64,000 bases of DNA from Streptomyces liliifuscus (GTDB lineage Bacteria > Actinomycetota > Actinomycetes > Streptomycetales > Streptomycetaceae): contig NZ_CP066831.1 of assembly GCF_016598615.1 (NCBI RefSeq), positions 5,828,001-5,892,000 of the forward strand, in the 5' to 3' direction. Both the position numbers and the translations under genes were made by a program. Under the pieces are notes generated by a model. It was not told the origin of the DNA. It was given only the letters and a program-made list of their open reading frames with translations, and did no database searches. Positions 52,206-61,200 of this stretch are shown here, piece after piece. Within the stretch, counting starts at the first letter, position 1, and each line of letters begins with the position of its first letter.

Positions 52206-53600
52206 ATGAGCACGTACACATCGACCCTCGGCGGCCGCACCCACCGCTTCGACGGTCTCGCCCGGCTGCTCGCCGCCGCGAGCCCCGAACGCTCCGGCGA
52301 CCGACTCGCCGGGCTCGCCGCCGAGTCGGCGCAGGCGCGGGTCGCGGCCCGCTGGGCGCTGGCGGACGTGCCGCTCGCACGGTTCCTCGCCGAACCGCTG
52401 ATCCCGTACGAGGACGACGACGTCACCCGGCTCATCGTGGACACCCATGACGCGGTGGCCTTCGCGCCGGTCGCCGGTCTCACGGTCGGGGAGTTCCGCG
52501 AGTGGCTGCTCTCGGACGCGGCGGACGCGAGCGCCCTGGCCGCGCTGGCCCCCGGTCTGACCCCCGAGATGACGGCGGCCGTCTCCAAGCTCATGGGCAA
52601 CGCGGACCTGGTCGCCGTCGCCCGCAAGGTCCGTGTCGTCACGGCCTTCCGCTCCACCATCGGCCTGCCCGGCCGCATCGCGACCCGCCTCCAGCCCAAC
52701 CACCCCACCGACGATCCGGCGGGCGTCGCCGCGGCGCTCCTCGACGGACTCCTCCTCGGCTCCGGCGACGCGGTCATCGGTATCAACCCGGCGACGGACA
52801 GCCCCAAGGCCGTACGGGACCTGCTGGAACTCCTCGACGGCGTGATCCGGCGGTACGCGATCCCCACCCAGTCCTGCGTGCTCAGCCATGTCACGACGAG
52901 CATCGACCTGATGGCGGCCGGGGCGCCCGTCGACCTCGTCTTCCAGTCCATCGCCGGTACGCAGGCCGCGAACGCGTCCTTCGGCGTCACCCTCGGCCTC
53001 CTCGACGAGGCGTACGAGGCGGCGCGCGCCCTGGGCCGTGGCACGGTCGGGTCCAACGCCCTCTACTTCGAGACCGGCCAGGGCAGCGCGCTCTCGGCCG
53101 ACGCGCACCACGGCGTCGACCAGCAGACGGTCGAGGCGCGCGCGTACGCGGTGGCCCGCCGCTACGAGCCGTTGCTGGTCAACACGGTGGTCGGCTTCAT
53201 CGGTCCGGAGTACCTCTACGACGGCCGTCAGATCCTCCGGGCCGCCCTTGAGGACCACTTCTGCGGCAAGCTGCTCGGCCTGCCCATGGGACTGGACATC
53301 TGCTACACGAACCACGCCGACGCGGACGACGACGACATCGCCACCATGCTGACCATGCTGGGCGTGGCCGGGGCGTCCTTCGTCATCTGCACGCCCGGCG
53401 GCGACGACATCATGCTCAACTACCAATCAGCCTCCTACCACGACGCGTTGTACCTCCGTGAGGTCCTGGGGCTGCGCCCGGCACCGGAGTTCGAGGCATG
53501 GCTCGACGGGATCGGTCTGCTCGACGAACGGGGCGGGATACGGTCCGTCGCCGGCGCCGCCCACCCCCTGATGGCCATCGGCAAGGAGCTGGCAGCATGA
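52206..53600 (+). CDS. eutB: Ethanolamine ammonia-lyase large subunit
   Basis: 464-aa catalytic subunit of adenosylcobalamin-dependent ethanolamine ammonia-lyase, converting ethanolamine to acetaldehyde and ammonia. Hallmarks: AVSKLMGNADLVAVARKVRV, GLPGRIATRLQPNHPTDDP, VIGINPATDS, TQSCVLSHVTTSIDLMAAGA, YFETGQGSALSADAHHGVDQ, CYTNHADADDDDIATMLTML and GDDIMLNYQSASYHDALYL. TACCGT (52193-52198) 7 nt before the ATG suggests a leaderless mRNA. Overlaps eutC by 4 nt (ATGA). Confidence 0.97.
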   Translation: MSTYTSTLGGRTHRFDGLARLLAAASPERSGDRLAGLAAESAQARVAARWALADVPLARFLAEPLIPYEDDDVTRLIVDTHDAVAFAPVAGLTVGEFREWLLSDAADASALAALAPGLTPEMTAAVSKLMGNADLVAVARKVRVVTAFRSTIGLPGRIATRLQPNHPTDDPAGVAAALLDGLLLGSGDAVIGINPATDSPKAVRDLLELLDGVIRRYAIPTQSCVLSHVTTSIDLMAAGAPVDLVFQSIAGTQAANASFGVTLGLLDEAYEAARALGRGTVGSNALYFETGQGSALSADAHHGVDQQTVEARAYAVARRYEPLLVNTVVGFIGPEYLYDGRQILRAALEDHFCGKLLGLPMGLDICYTNHADADDDDIATMLTMLGVAGASFVICTPGGDDIMLNYQSASYHDALYLREVLGLRPAPEFEAWLDGIGLLDERGGIRSVAGAAHPLMAIGKELAA

Positions 53601-54436
53601 CTGACCGTCAACTCGCTTTGCTGGTAAGGGCATTGATGGACGGGGTGGCGGCTCCCGAGCCGTCGGACGCCGCGCTGTGGGCCGGGTTGCGGCGGCACAC
53701 CCAGGCGCGGATCGGGCTGGGCCGGGCCGGCTCCGCCCTGCCCACGCGCCACCGCCTCGAACTCCAGGCCGCGCACGCGGCGGCGCGGGACGCGGTGCAC
53801 TCGCCGTTCGACCCGGACGTGGTGGCGTCCGCGCTGCCGGGTGTGCCGACGGTACGGGTCCGGAGCGCGGCTCCCGACCGGTTGACGTACCTCCAGCGAC
53901 CGGACCTGGGCCGCAGGCTGGACGACGTCGACCGGGCGCACCTGCCGCGTGACACCTGCGGTGCCTGGGACGACTGGGACGTCGTCTTCGTCGTCGCGGA
54001 CGGGCTGTCGAGCCGGGCCGTCCACGACCACGCGGCGCCGCTGATCCGTGCGGTGACGGCACGGCTGCCTGGCGGGTGGCGGGTCGCGCCGGTCGTCCTG
54101 GCCGAGCAGGCCCGGGTGGCGCTCGGTGACGATGTCGCCCACGCGGTGGGTGCCGCCATGGTCGTCGTCCTTGTCGGCGAGCGGCCCGGGATGTCGGCGG
54201 CGGACTCCCTGGGCGCATACCTCACGTACGCGCCCCGCCCCGGCCACACCACGGACGCCGACCGCAACTGCCTCTCCAACATCCGGCCTCCGCTGGGCCT
54301 GTCCTACGAGACGGCTGCCGCCAAGCTGACGGTCCTCATGCGCCGGGCCCGCGAGCTGCGTCTCACCGGGGTGAACCTGAAGGACGAGTCGGACACACTG
54401 CCGACGACACCGACGACACCGACGAAGCTGTCGTAG
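53597..54436 (+). CDS. eutC: Ethanolamine ammonia-lyase small subunit
   Basis: 279-aa B12-binding subunit. Recognisable parts are LRRHTQARIGLGRAGSALPT, RPDLGRRLD, VVFVVADGLSSRAVHDHAAP, GERPGMSAADSLGAYLTYAP and DRNCLSNIRPPLGLSYETAA. It completes EutBC with its partner. No reactivase (eutA), aldehyde dehydrogenase or microcompartment genes lie beside it, as in other actinomycetes with a cytosolic EutBC. The C-terminal tail TLPTTPTTPTKLS is Thr-Pro repetitive. Confidence 0.96.
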   Translation: MTDRQLALLVRALMDGVAAPEPSDAALWAGLRRHTQARIGLGRAGSALPTRHRLELQAAHAAARDAVHSPFDPDVVASALPGVPTVRVRSAAPDRLTYLQRPDLGRRLDDVDRAHLPRDTCGAWDDWDVVFVVADGLSSRAVHDHAAPLIRAVTARLPGGWRVAPVVLAEQARVALGDDVAHAVGAAMVVVLVGERPGMSAADSLGAYLTYAPRPGHTTDADRNCLSNIRPPLGLSYETAAAKLTVLMRRARELRLTGVNLKDESDTLPTTPTTPTKLS

Positions 54437-54451
54437 GCGGACGCCACTCTC

Positions 54452-54560
54452 CGGCCGGACACGGCCCCTCGGACGGACACGGCCCCTCGGACGGACACGG
54501 CCCCTCGGACGGACACGGCCCCTCGGACGGACACGGCCCCTCGGACGGACACGGTCCCCT
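54452..54560. repeat. 18-bp minisatellite, six copies
   Basis: Six tandem copies of CGGACGGACACGGCCCCT (first copy has one change, last has a T), in the 168-bp gap between eutC and the SLATT-like gene. Copy number is likely to vary between strains. Confidence 0.92.
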
Positions 54561-54604
54561 ACACTCCGGCTTGCCTCCAACTCCGTTGGCACACAGGGGG
54601 ATTC

Positions 54605-55237
54605 GTGCCGGACAACAATCTCGAACCGACGGCTCCGCGTGTTCCGGGTGTTCCGGACGCGCCTGGTGATCCCGTCGTCCCGCGCATCCTGGCGGGGTCG
54701 CCCGCCGGTGGAGCCGACGTCGACGAACGCATGCGAGTTCTTCGCGCCGAGGTCGAGCTGCTCATCGACGAAGCGCGCATCGGGGCGCGGCGGGCGCAGC
54801 GGCGCGGCAAGCTGTGGAACGCGACCAACATCTGTCTCGGTTTTCCCGCGGCCGTCCTGGCCGGGGTCTCCGGCGCCGCGGGCCTGGCCTCCACGGGTGC
54901 TCGTGTCCCGGCGGCCGTCCTGGCCCTGCTGGCGGCCGGTTTCTCGGCGGGCTCGACCTTCCTGCGCGCCGACGCACGGCAGATGACCAACCTCCGGCGG
55001 CGCTATGCGTGGCAGACCCTGGAGACGCGGGCCCGTCTGGTGCTGGCATTCGAGGCGTACGAGGGCATCGAGCAGCTCCACGTCGCCCTCCTCCAGCTCC
55101 ATGCCCTGCGCGCCGCTGTACCCTCCAGCGCCCTTGTCCTGACCGAGCTGCAGCCGCCGGCCCAGCAGGTGGCGGCCCCGCCGTTCCCGCTGCCGTTCCC
55201 GCAGCAGGCGGTCGGTCCGACCGATCCCACCGCCTGA
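54605..55237 (+). CDS. SLATT/DUF4231-like two-helix membrane protein
   Basis: 210-aa protein. A cytoplasmic helical part (VDERMRVLRAEVELLIDEAR, GARRAQRRGKLWNATNICLG) runs into two membrane helices (FPAAVLAGVSGAAGLASTG and VPAAVLALLAAGFSAGSTFL), then RADARQMTNLRRRYAWQTLE and a cytoplasmic helix, ending in a disordered Pro-rich tail. This matches the SLATT/DUF4231 plan, membrane-pore effectors often linked to nucleotide-signal defence systems. No SMODS or SLOG gene is adjacent. GTG 54605 follows GGGGGA. Function in this context unknown. Confidence 0.8.
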   Translation: MPDNNLEPTAPRVPGVPDAPGDPVVPRILAGSPAGGADVDERMRVLRAEVELLIDEARIGARRAQRRGKLWNATNICLGFPAAVLAGVSGAAGLASTGARVPAAVLALLAAGFSAGSTFLRADARQMTNLRRRYAWQTLETRARLVLAFEAYEGIEQLHVALLQLHALRAAVPSSALVLTELQPPAQQVAAPPFPLPFPQQAVGPTDPTA

Positions 55238-55341
55238 CCCACCCCGCGTTCGGCCGACGGCAACCGGAGCCCCGGAGCCCCGGAGCCCCGGAGCCCCGTC
55301 GGCCCGGACGGGGCGCCGTGCTCACCCGCGGAGTGCTCCGG

Positions 55342-56478
55342 TCACCCCGGCAACGTCAGCCCCCACGCCCCCTCCCGTACCGTCCACGTCCGCGTTCGCA
55401 CCGGCCCCGCGACCATCGCGTCCGCCCGGTACCGGAAGTCCGACCCGGAGACGGTGATCGTCCGGGCCACGGCCTCCAGCAGAGCGGCCTCCGCGCCGAC
55501 GGAAGCGGGCCGCACCTCGACCCGCGCACCCCCGCCCACCCGACCCGGCATGACGCACACGGACTCCAGTGGCTGGTCGAGGTCGACGAGGGTCACCCCG
55601 TCGACCTCGATCCGCAGCCGCGTGGGCCCGGTGACCGCAGGGGCCGGCACCCGGGCGGGCCGGGCGGCGAGGGTCCGTACGAGGGACTGGCAGGTACGAA
55701 GCCAGTGATGGTGATGCCCGCCGCCGTCCTCCGAACCACTTCCGGAACGGGACCCGGACCCGGACGCGGACCCGGACGCAGACTCGGACCCGGAACGGGA
55801 CGCGGAATCGGATCCGGCCCCGGAACCCGAGCCCAATCCGAACCCCAGCCCCAAGCCCAACCGGGAGCCGCCCCCGGACCCAGAACCGGACCCATTGCCA
55901 GCCCCAGAACCAGAACCAGCCCCAGAACCAGCCCCAGAACCAGTCCCGTACCCGGCATCAGCGCCAGCCCCAGAACCAACCCCAGCCCCCAAACCTCCAC
56001 CCGAGCCAACCCCCGCCCCGGCAGCCCCCCACCTACCTCCCGCCAACGGCGGAATCCGCAGCGCCCCCAGCACCACCCCGTCGCTGTCGTCGACCAGGAG
56101 ATCGAGCCGCCGCTCGGACCCTTCGAGCACGGCCCGGGCCGCGGCGACGGCCCCTATGGGCACCCCCAGCGCCCGCGCGAGCGACAGCGCTCCGCCGCTC
56201 ACACCCACCGGCACCAGGGACAGTGCACATCCGGCCAGCTCGCGCCGCCGGTACAAAACGGAAACCGCGCGCAAAAGCGCCCGGTCGTCCCCGATCACGA
56301 CAGGCCGTCGTGACCCTCTCCTGGCAAGTGCCCGATCGAATTCCTCGGGCCCGTCAGGAAGGCACACTTTCGTCGTCGCACCCGCGCTGAGCACGTCTTT
56401 TGCGATCCGCACCGCCTCACCGTCACCGTGACGGGCGACCGGGTCGATGACCACAAGGAGCTGGTCGGAAGTCGACAC
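55342..56478 (-). CDS. Diacylglycerol-kinase-like protein with degenerate catalytic motifs and Gly/Ser-rich insert
   Basis: 378-aa protein. Residues 1-145 match the nucleotide-binding lobe of DAGK/lipid kinases (LLVVIDPVARHGDGEAVRIA), but the GGDGT motif reads GDDRA (residues 63-67) and the following GTGND-type motif reads GVSGG. Residues 151-254 are almost entirely Gly, Ser and Ala (units such as GSGAGSGAGSGSG), followed by HHHH. The C-terminal lobe (TRLRIEVDGVTLVDLDQPLE) resumes the family fold. Probably not an active kinase. The insert's length may vary. Divergent from purA. Confidence 0.8.
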   Translation of the reverse strand: MSTSDQLLVVIDPVARHGDGEAVRIAKDVLSAGATTKVCLPDGPEEFDRALARRGSRRPVVIGDDRALLRAVSVLYRRRELAGCALSLVPVGVSGGALSLARALGVPIGAVAAARAVLEGSERRLDLLVDDSDGVVLGALRIPPLAGGRWGAAGAGVGSGGGLGAGVGSGAGADAGYGTGSGAGSGAGSGSGAGNGSGSGSGGGSRLGLGLGFGLGSGSGAGSDSASRSGSESASGSASGSGSRSGSGSEDGGGHHHHWLRTCQSLVRTLAARPARVPAPAVTGPTRLRIEVDGVTLVDLDQPLESVCVMPGRVGGGARVEVRPASVGAEAALLEAVARTITVSGSDFRYRADAMVAGPVRTRTWTVREGAWGLTLPG

Positions 56479-56503
56479 CTCGGTCCTGCCTCGCTTCCTC
56501 GGG

Positions 56504-56548
56504 TAGCATCTTTGTGCAAGAGCCCCTTGCGCTATTGCGCCAGGGGCT
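56504..56548 (+). promoter_or_regulatory. purA leader: -10 box and terminator-like hairpin
   Basis: TAGCAT at 56504-56509 is a good -10 box, putting the transcript start near 56516. Immediately after lies a hairpin AGCCCCTTGCGC (56521-56532), TATT loop, GCGCCAGGGGCT (56537-56548) with one mismatch, then TCGTCTATT. The remaining leader to purA is about 130 nt. It could be an attenuator or a small RNA. Confidence 0.55.
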
Positions 56549-56677
56549 TCGTCTATTCCGGGGCATCCGGTCCGACGGTCGCGGCCAAAGGTGGTCGCCG
56601 GCGTACGCAGCCGTACCAGAACCAGCCGCGTACGTCCCCGACCTTGGACATGCCCCGCCCGGAAGGGGTGTACGCGC

Positions 56678-57961
56678 GTGCCCGCACTTGTGCTGCTCGG
56701 TGCTCAGTGGGGTGACGAAGGCAAGGGAAAGGCCACCGACCTGCTCGGTGGTTCCGTGGACTATGTGGTGCGCTACCAGGGCGGCAACAACGCCGGCCAT
56801 ACGGTAGTCGTGGGCGATCAGAAGTACGCCCTCCACCTCCTCCCTTCCGGAATCCTCTCGCCGGGGTGTACTCCGGTCATCGGCAACGGAGTCGTCGTCG
56901 ACCCGTCGGTCCTGTTCTCCGAGCTGAACGGACTGAACGAGCGAGGCGTCGACACCTCCAAACTCCTCATCAGCGGAAACGCGCACATCATCACGCCGTA
57001 CAACGTGACGGTGGACAAGGTGACGGAACGCTTCCTCGGGAAGCGGAAGATCGGCACGACCGGCCGCGGTATCGGCCCGACCTACGCGGACAAGATCAAC
57101 CGCGTCGGCATCCGCGTCCAGGACCTGTACGACGAGTCGATCCTGATGCAGAAGGTCGAGGCGGCCCTCGACGGCAAGAACCAGCTCCTCACCAAGGTCT
57201 TCAACCGACGCGCCATCGAGTCGGAGCAGGTCGTCGAGGAACTGCTGACGTACGCGGAGAAGCTGCGCCCGTACGTCGCCGACACGGTCCTCGTGCTCAA
57301 CAAGGCGCTAGAAGAGGACAAGGTGGTCCTGTTCGAGGGCGGCCAGGGCACGCTGCTGGACATCGACCACGGCACGTACCCCTTCGTGACGTCCAGCAAC
57401 CCGACCGCCGGCGGTGCCTGCACCGGCTCGGGTGTGGGCCCCACGAAGATCAGCCGGGTCATCGGCATCCTGAAGGCGTACACCACGCGCGTCGGTGCCG
57501 GCCCCTTCCCGACCGAGCTCTTCGACGAGGACGGCGAGGCCCTGCGCCGCATCGGCCACGAGCGCGGTGTCACCACCGGCCGTGACCGTCGCTGCGGCTG
57601 GTTCGACGCGGTCATCGCCCGCTACGCGACGCGCGTCAACGGCCTGACCGACTTCTTCCTCACCAAGCTCGACGTCCTGACCGGCTGGGAGGAGATCCCG
57701 GTCTGCGTGGCGTACGAGATCGACGGCAAGCGCGTCGAGGAACTCCCGTACTCCCAGACCGACTTCCACCACGCGAAGCCGATCTACGAGACCCTGCCGG
57801 GCTGGTCGGAGGACATCACGAAGGCCAAGACCTTCGCGGACCTCCCGAAGAACGCGCAGGACTACGTGAAGGCGCTCGAGGAGATGTCCGGCGCCCCGAT
57901 CTCCGCGATCGGAGTCGGCCCGGGCCGCGACGAGACGATCGAGATCAACTCGTTCATCTAG
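56678..57961 (+). CDS. purA: Adenylosuccinate synthetase
   Basis: 427-aa GTP-dependent enzyme joining IMP and aspartate, first committed step to AMP. GTG 56678 gives the standard start VPALVLLGAQWGDEGKGKAT with the P-loop; NNAGHTVVVGDQKYALHLLP, IGTTGRGIGPTYADKINRVG, EGGQGTLLDIDHGTYPFVTS, AYTTRVGAGPFPTELFDEDG and RRCGWFDAV are all conserved. GGAAGG lies about 11 nt upstream. The long in-frame upstream extension (from 56591) is rejected. Preceded by a hairpin-containing leader and followed by a terminator. Confidence 0.97.
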   Translation: MPALVLLGAQWGDEGKGKATDLLGGSVDYVVRYQGGNNAGHTVVVGDQKYALHLLPSGILSPGCTPVIGNGVVVDPSVLFSELNGLNERGVDTSKLLISGNAHIITPYNVTVDKVTERFLGKRKIGTTGRGIGPTYADKINRVGIRVQDLYDESILMQKVEAALDGKNQLLTKVFNRRAIESEQVVEELLTYAEKLRPYVADTVLVLNKALEEDKVVLFEGGQGTLLDIDHGTYPFVTSSNPTAGGACTGSGVGPTKISRVIGILKAYTTRVGAGPFPTELFDEDGEALRRIGHERGVTTGRDRRCGWFDAVIARYATRVNGLTDFFLTKLDVLTGWEEIPVCVAYEIDGKRVEELPYSQTDFHHAKPIYETLPGWSEDITKAKTFADLPKNAQDYVKALEEMSGAPISAIGVGPGRDETIEINSFI

Positions 57962-58019
57962 TTCATCTGGTTCATCCGGCAGTGAAGTGGGGTGTCCGGT
58001 CCGGCCGGAGCCCCACTTC
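57954..58019 (+). terminator. purA terminator preceded by a 9-bp tandem repeat
   Basis: Three copies of a 9-nt unit (TTCATCTAG, TTCATCTGG, TTCATCCGG; 57954-57980) overlap the purA stop. GAAGTGGGG (57984-57992) and CCCCACTTC (58011-58019) then form a 9-bp stem followed by TCTGC. Confidence 0.7.
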
Positions 58020-58217
58020 TCTGCGTATGGGCCTCTCTGCGTAGGGACGCGTCCGCGGCAAGCGTTTTCCGGTCTCCGGACGGTGTGCTGCCGGAGCGGG
58101 AGAGACCTCGCGGGACGTGGGCGGGGCCTGCGGTCCAAGGGGTTGGCCCCGGCCCGGGACGCCGGGCGGGGTCGGTGGCACGATGCGGGAAACGGCGGGC
58201 CATCGGGGGGATGGGCC

Positions 58218-61200
58218 ATGAGGCAGGTGTTCGTCGGACGGAAAGAGGAACTCGCCGCTCTGGCCCGGGCGCGGGAGAGGGCCGGCAGCGGACGGCCGCA
58301 GCGGGTGCTGGTGGAGGGGCCCGCGGGGAGCGGCAAGACCGCGCTCGTACGGCACTTCCTCGAAGATGTGCCGCGTGTGCTGTACGCGGAGGGGGAGGAC
58401 GGCGCGACCGCGTTCCCGTACGGGGTGCTGGAACAGCTCATCGGTCCAGGTCCAGGTCCAGGTCCAGGTCCAGGTCCAGGTCCAGGTTCAGGTCCCTGGG
58501 CCGATCCGCGGGCCGGGGGGATCGCGCTGCTGGAGACGCTCCAGAAGATGCCTGAACTCCAGGAGCCGGACGGGACCTGCCAGTTCGGGACCTGCCGGTT
58601 CGGGACCGGCCGGGACGGGACCTGCCGGGACAGGACCTGCGGGGACTCGGTCGCCCTCGTCGTGGACGACGCCCAGTGGGCCGACACTGCCTCGCTGGGT
58701 GCCCTCGGCTTCGCCGCGCGCAGGCTGAGCGTCCTGGGTGTCCCGCGCGTCATGGTCGTGGTGGTGGTCAGGGACATCGCCGATCCGCGCGTTCCGGAGG
58801 GGCAGCGGCGGCTGTTCGGGGGCGGCGCGGCCGTCCGGATCCGGCTCGGCGGGCTGGCACCCGCCGAACTCCGCACCCTGGGCGAGGCGTTGGGCCCCGG
58901 ATCCCTGACCGCCCGCGCCGCCGCCCGGCTGTACGAGCACACCGGCGGCAATCCGGCGTACGTACGGGAGTTGCTGGAGAGGGAGGGGGCCGGGCTCGGC
59001 GAGGTCCTGGAGCATACGGACGCCACGCCACCGGCACCCAGGTCGTGCGCCTTCTCCGTCCGGTCCCGGCTCCTTTCCTGCAGCCCCGACACGGAGGCGC
59101 TGCTGGCCGCGGCGAGTGTCCTCGGCCGGTGCTGTCCTCTCGCCGAGGCGGCGCTCCTCGCCGGACTCGCGGATCCGCTGCCCGCGCTCGAACAAGCCGT
59201 CCGTGCCGGGCTGTTGACGGAACGTCCTGACGACTCGGTCGTCCGCTTCCCCGATCCGGTCGTGCACGCCGCCGTCTACCACGCACTCGGGCCGGCCCGG
59301 CGCCGCGCCCTGCACCGCGGGGCCGCGGCCCTCGCCGGCGACGAGGAGACCGCCCTCCACCACCGGGCCCGCGCCGCGGCAGGCCCCGCGCCGGGGCTCT
59401 CCGCCGAACTCGCCGCGTGCGGACGCCGGTCCGTCGCCGGACGGGCGTGGCACAAGGCCGAGCGGCAGTTGTCGGCGGCGGCACGTCTCGCACCCGGCCG
59501 GGCCGCGTACGAGCAGTACACGCTGGAGTCGATCGAGTGCCGTCTGCTGGCCGGTGACGTGCCGGACGCCGCCGAAGTCGCCGCCCAGGTGGGGGAGTTC
59601 GCCGCGAGCGGGTGGCGCAGCTATCTGCTGGGGCGGCTCGGCGAGGACGACCCGGACCGGGCGGAGAGCCTGCTGCGCGATGCCTGGCGGCGTTGCGATC
59701 CGGTCGCCGACCGGGTGCTCGCCGCCCGGATCGCCGGTCGGTTCGCGGCCCTGCGCGGGGGCGCGGCCAGCGACACCGAGGCCGCCAACTGGGCCGGTCT
59801 CGCCCTGCGCCTCGCACCGCACGCGCCCGCCGTCGACACGGTCCGCCATCTGGCGCTCGGCGGCACGGCGACGAGCGGCCGGGCGGGACAGACTGCCCGC
59901 GCCCTCGTGGCGCTGGACCGGCTGCCCGATCCCGCCGTGGCGTCGCCCGCGCAGCTGCAGGACCTGATGGGGCGCGGCACGCTGCGGATGGTCACCGGCG
60001 ATCTCACCGGCGCCCTGCGGGACCTCACCGGGGTGCTCGCGGCCGGCAGGACCCACACGGCGCCCTTCCGTATGACGGCTGCCGGTGCGCTCGCCGCGGC
60101 CGAGTACCGGGCGGGCCACTGGGACGCCGCGCTCGGCCACTGCGAACCGGCCCTGGCGCTCACCGACGGCGGCGGGCAGTCGTACGCCGCCCTGTACTGC
60201 CGGATGCTCGCGACCCTCACCCACTCCGCCCGTGGCTCCTTCGCCGAGGCCCGGGAGCAGCTGCGGCGGATGACCGGGGGAACGGGAACGGGGACGGGCG
60301 TGGGGATGGGATCGTCCGTGTGGACGGCGCTCGCCGAGGCCCACCTGGCACGGGCACTCGGCCGGCCCGAGGACGTCGTCGCCGCGCTGGAACCGCTGCT
60401 TCCACCGGACGCCGACGGCGAAGGGAGCCAAGCGGACCCCGCCGATCCCCTCTCTCACCTCGATGCCCTCGATCCCCTCGGTCACCGCGACGAGCCGGGT
60501 GCCGTGCCGTGGCCGGATCTGCTGGCCGACGCCTGGACCGAACTCGGGGAGCATCGCCGGGCCGCACGGGTCCTCGGCCGGTACGAGGCACTAGCCCTGC
60601 GACGGGACCGCGCGGGTGCGCTGATGCGGGCCGCCCGGAGCCGGGGCACCCTGGCGGCCGCCGTCGGGGACACGGCCGTCGCGGAGAAGGCGTTCCGGAC
60701 CGCGCTGTGGCACGCCCGCCGCACCCAGGAGCCCTTCGGGCGGGCCCAGGTGCATCTCGCGTACGGACAGTTCCTGCGCCGTACGGCCAAGCGGGCCCGG
60801 GCCGGGGAGCAGTTGCGCGAGGCCCGCGGTCTTCTCGTACGGCTGCGGGCGCGGCCCGATCTGGAGCGCTGCGAGCGGGAGTTGGCGGTCGGGGGTCCGG
60901 TCGTGGGCGGACCGGTCGTCGGTGGCTCGGCCGCCGGAGGTGCGCCCGTCGGTGGTTCGGGCGCACCCGATTCGGGCGTCGACGGTCCGGGCGTTCCCGG
61001 GCAGGCGCGGCTCCGGGCCGACGCGTCGTCGCTCACCGCGCAGGAGCGGATGGTGGCCGGGCGGGTGGCGGCCGGTCTGACCAACCGGCAGGTGGCGCGG
61101 GAGCTGGTGATCAGCGTCAAGACCGTCGAGTTCCACCTGGGACGCATCTACGCCAAGCTCGGCGTCCCCTCCCGCACCCGCCTCGCCGCACTGCTGGCGA

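Noticed and set aside
56591..56677. In-frame extension upstream of purA
   Set aside because: Would add 29 residues absent from the family and overlap the leader; GTG 56678 gives the canonical N-terminus.
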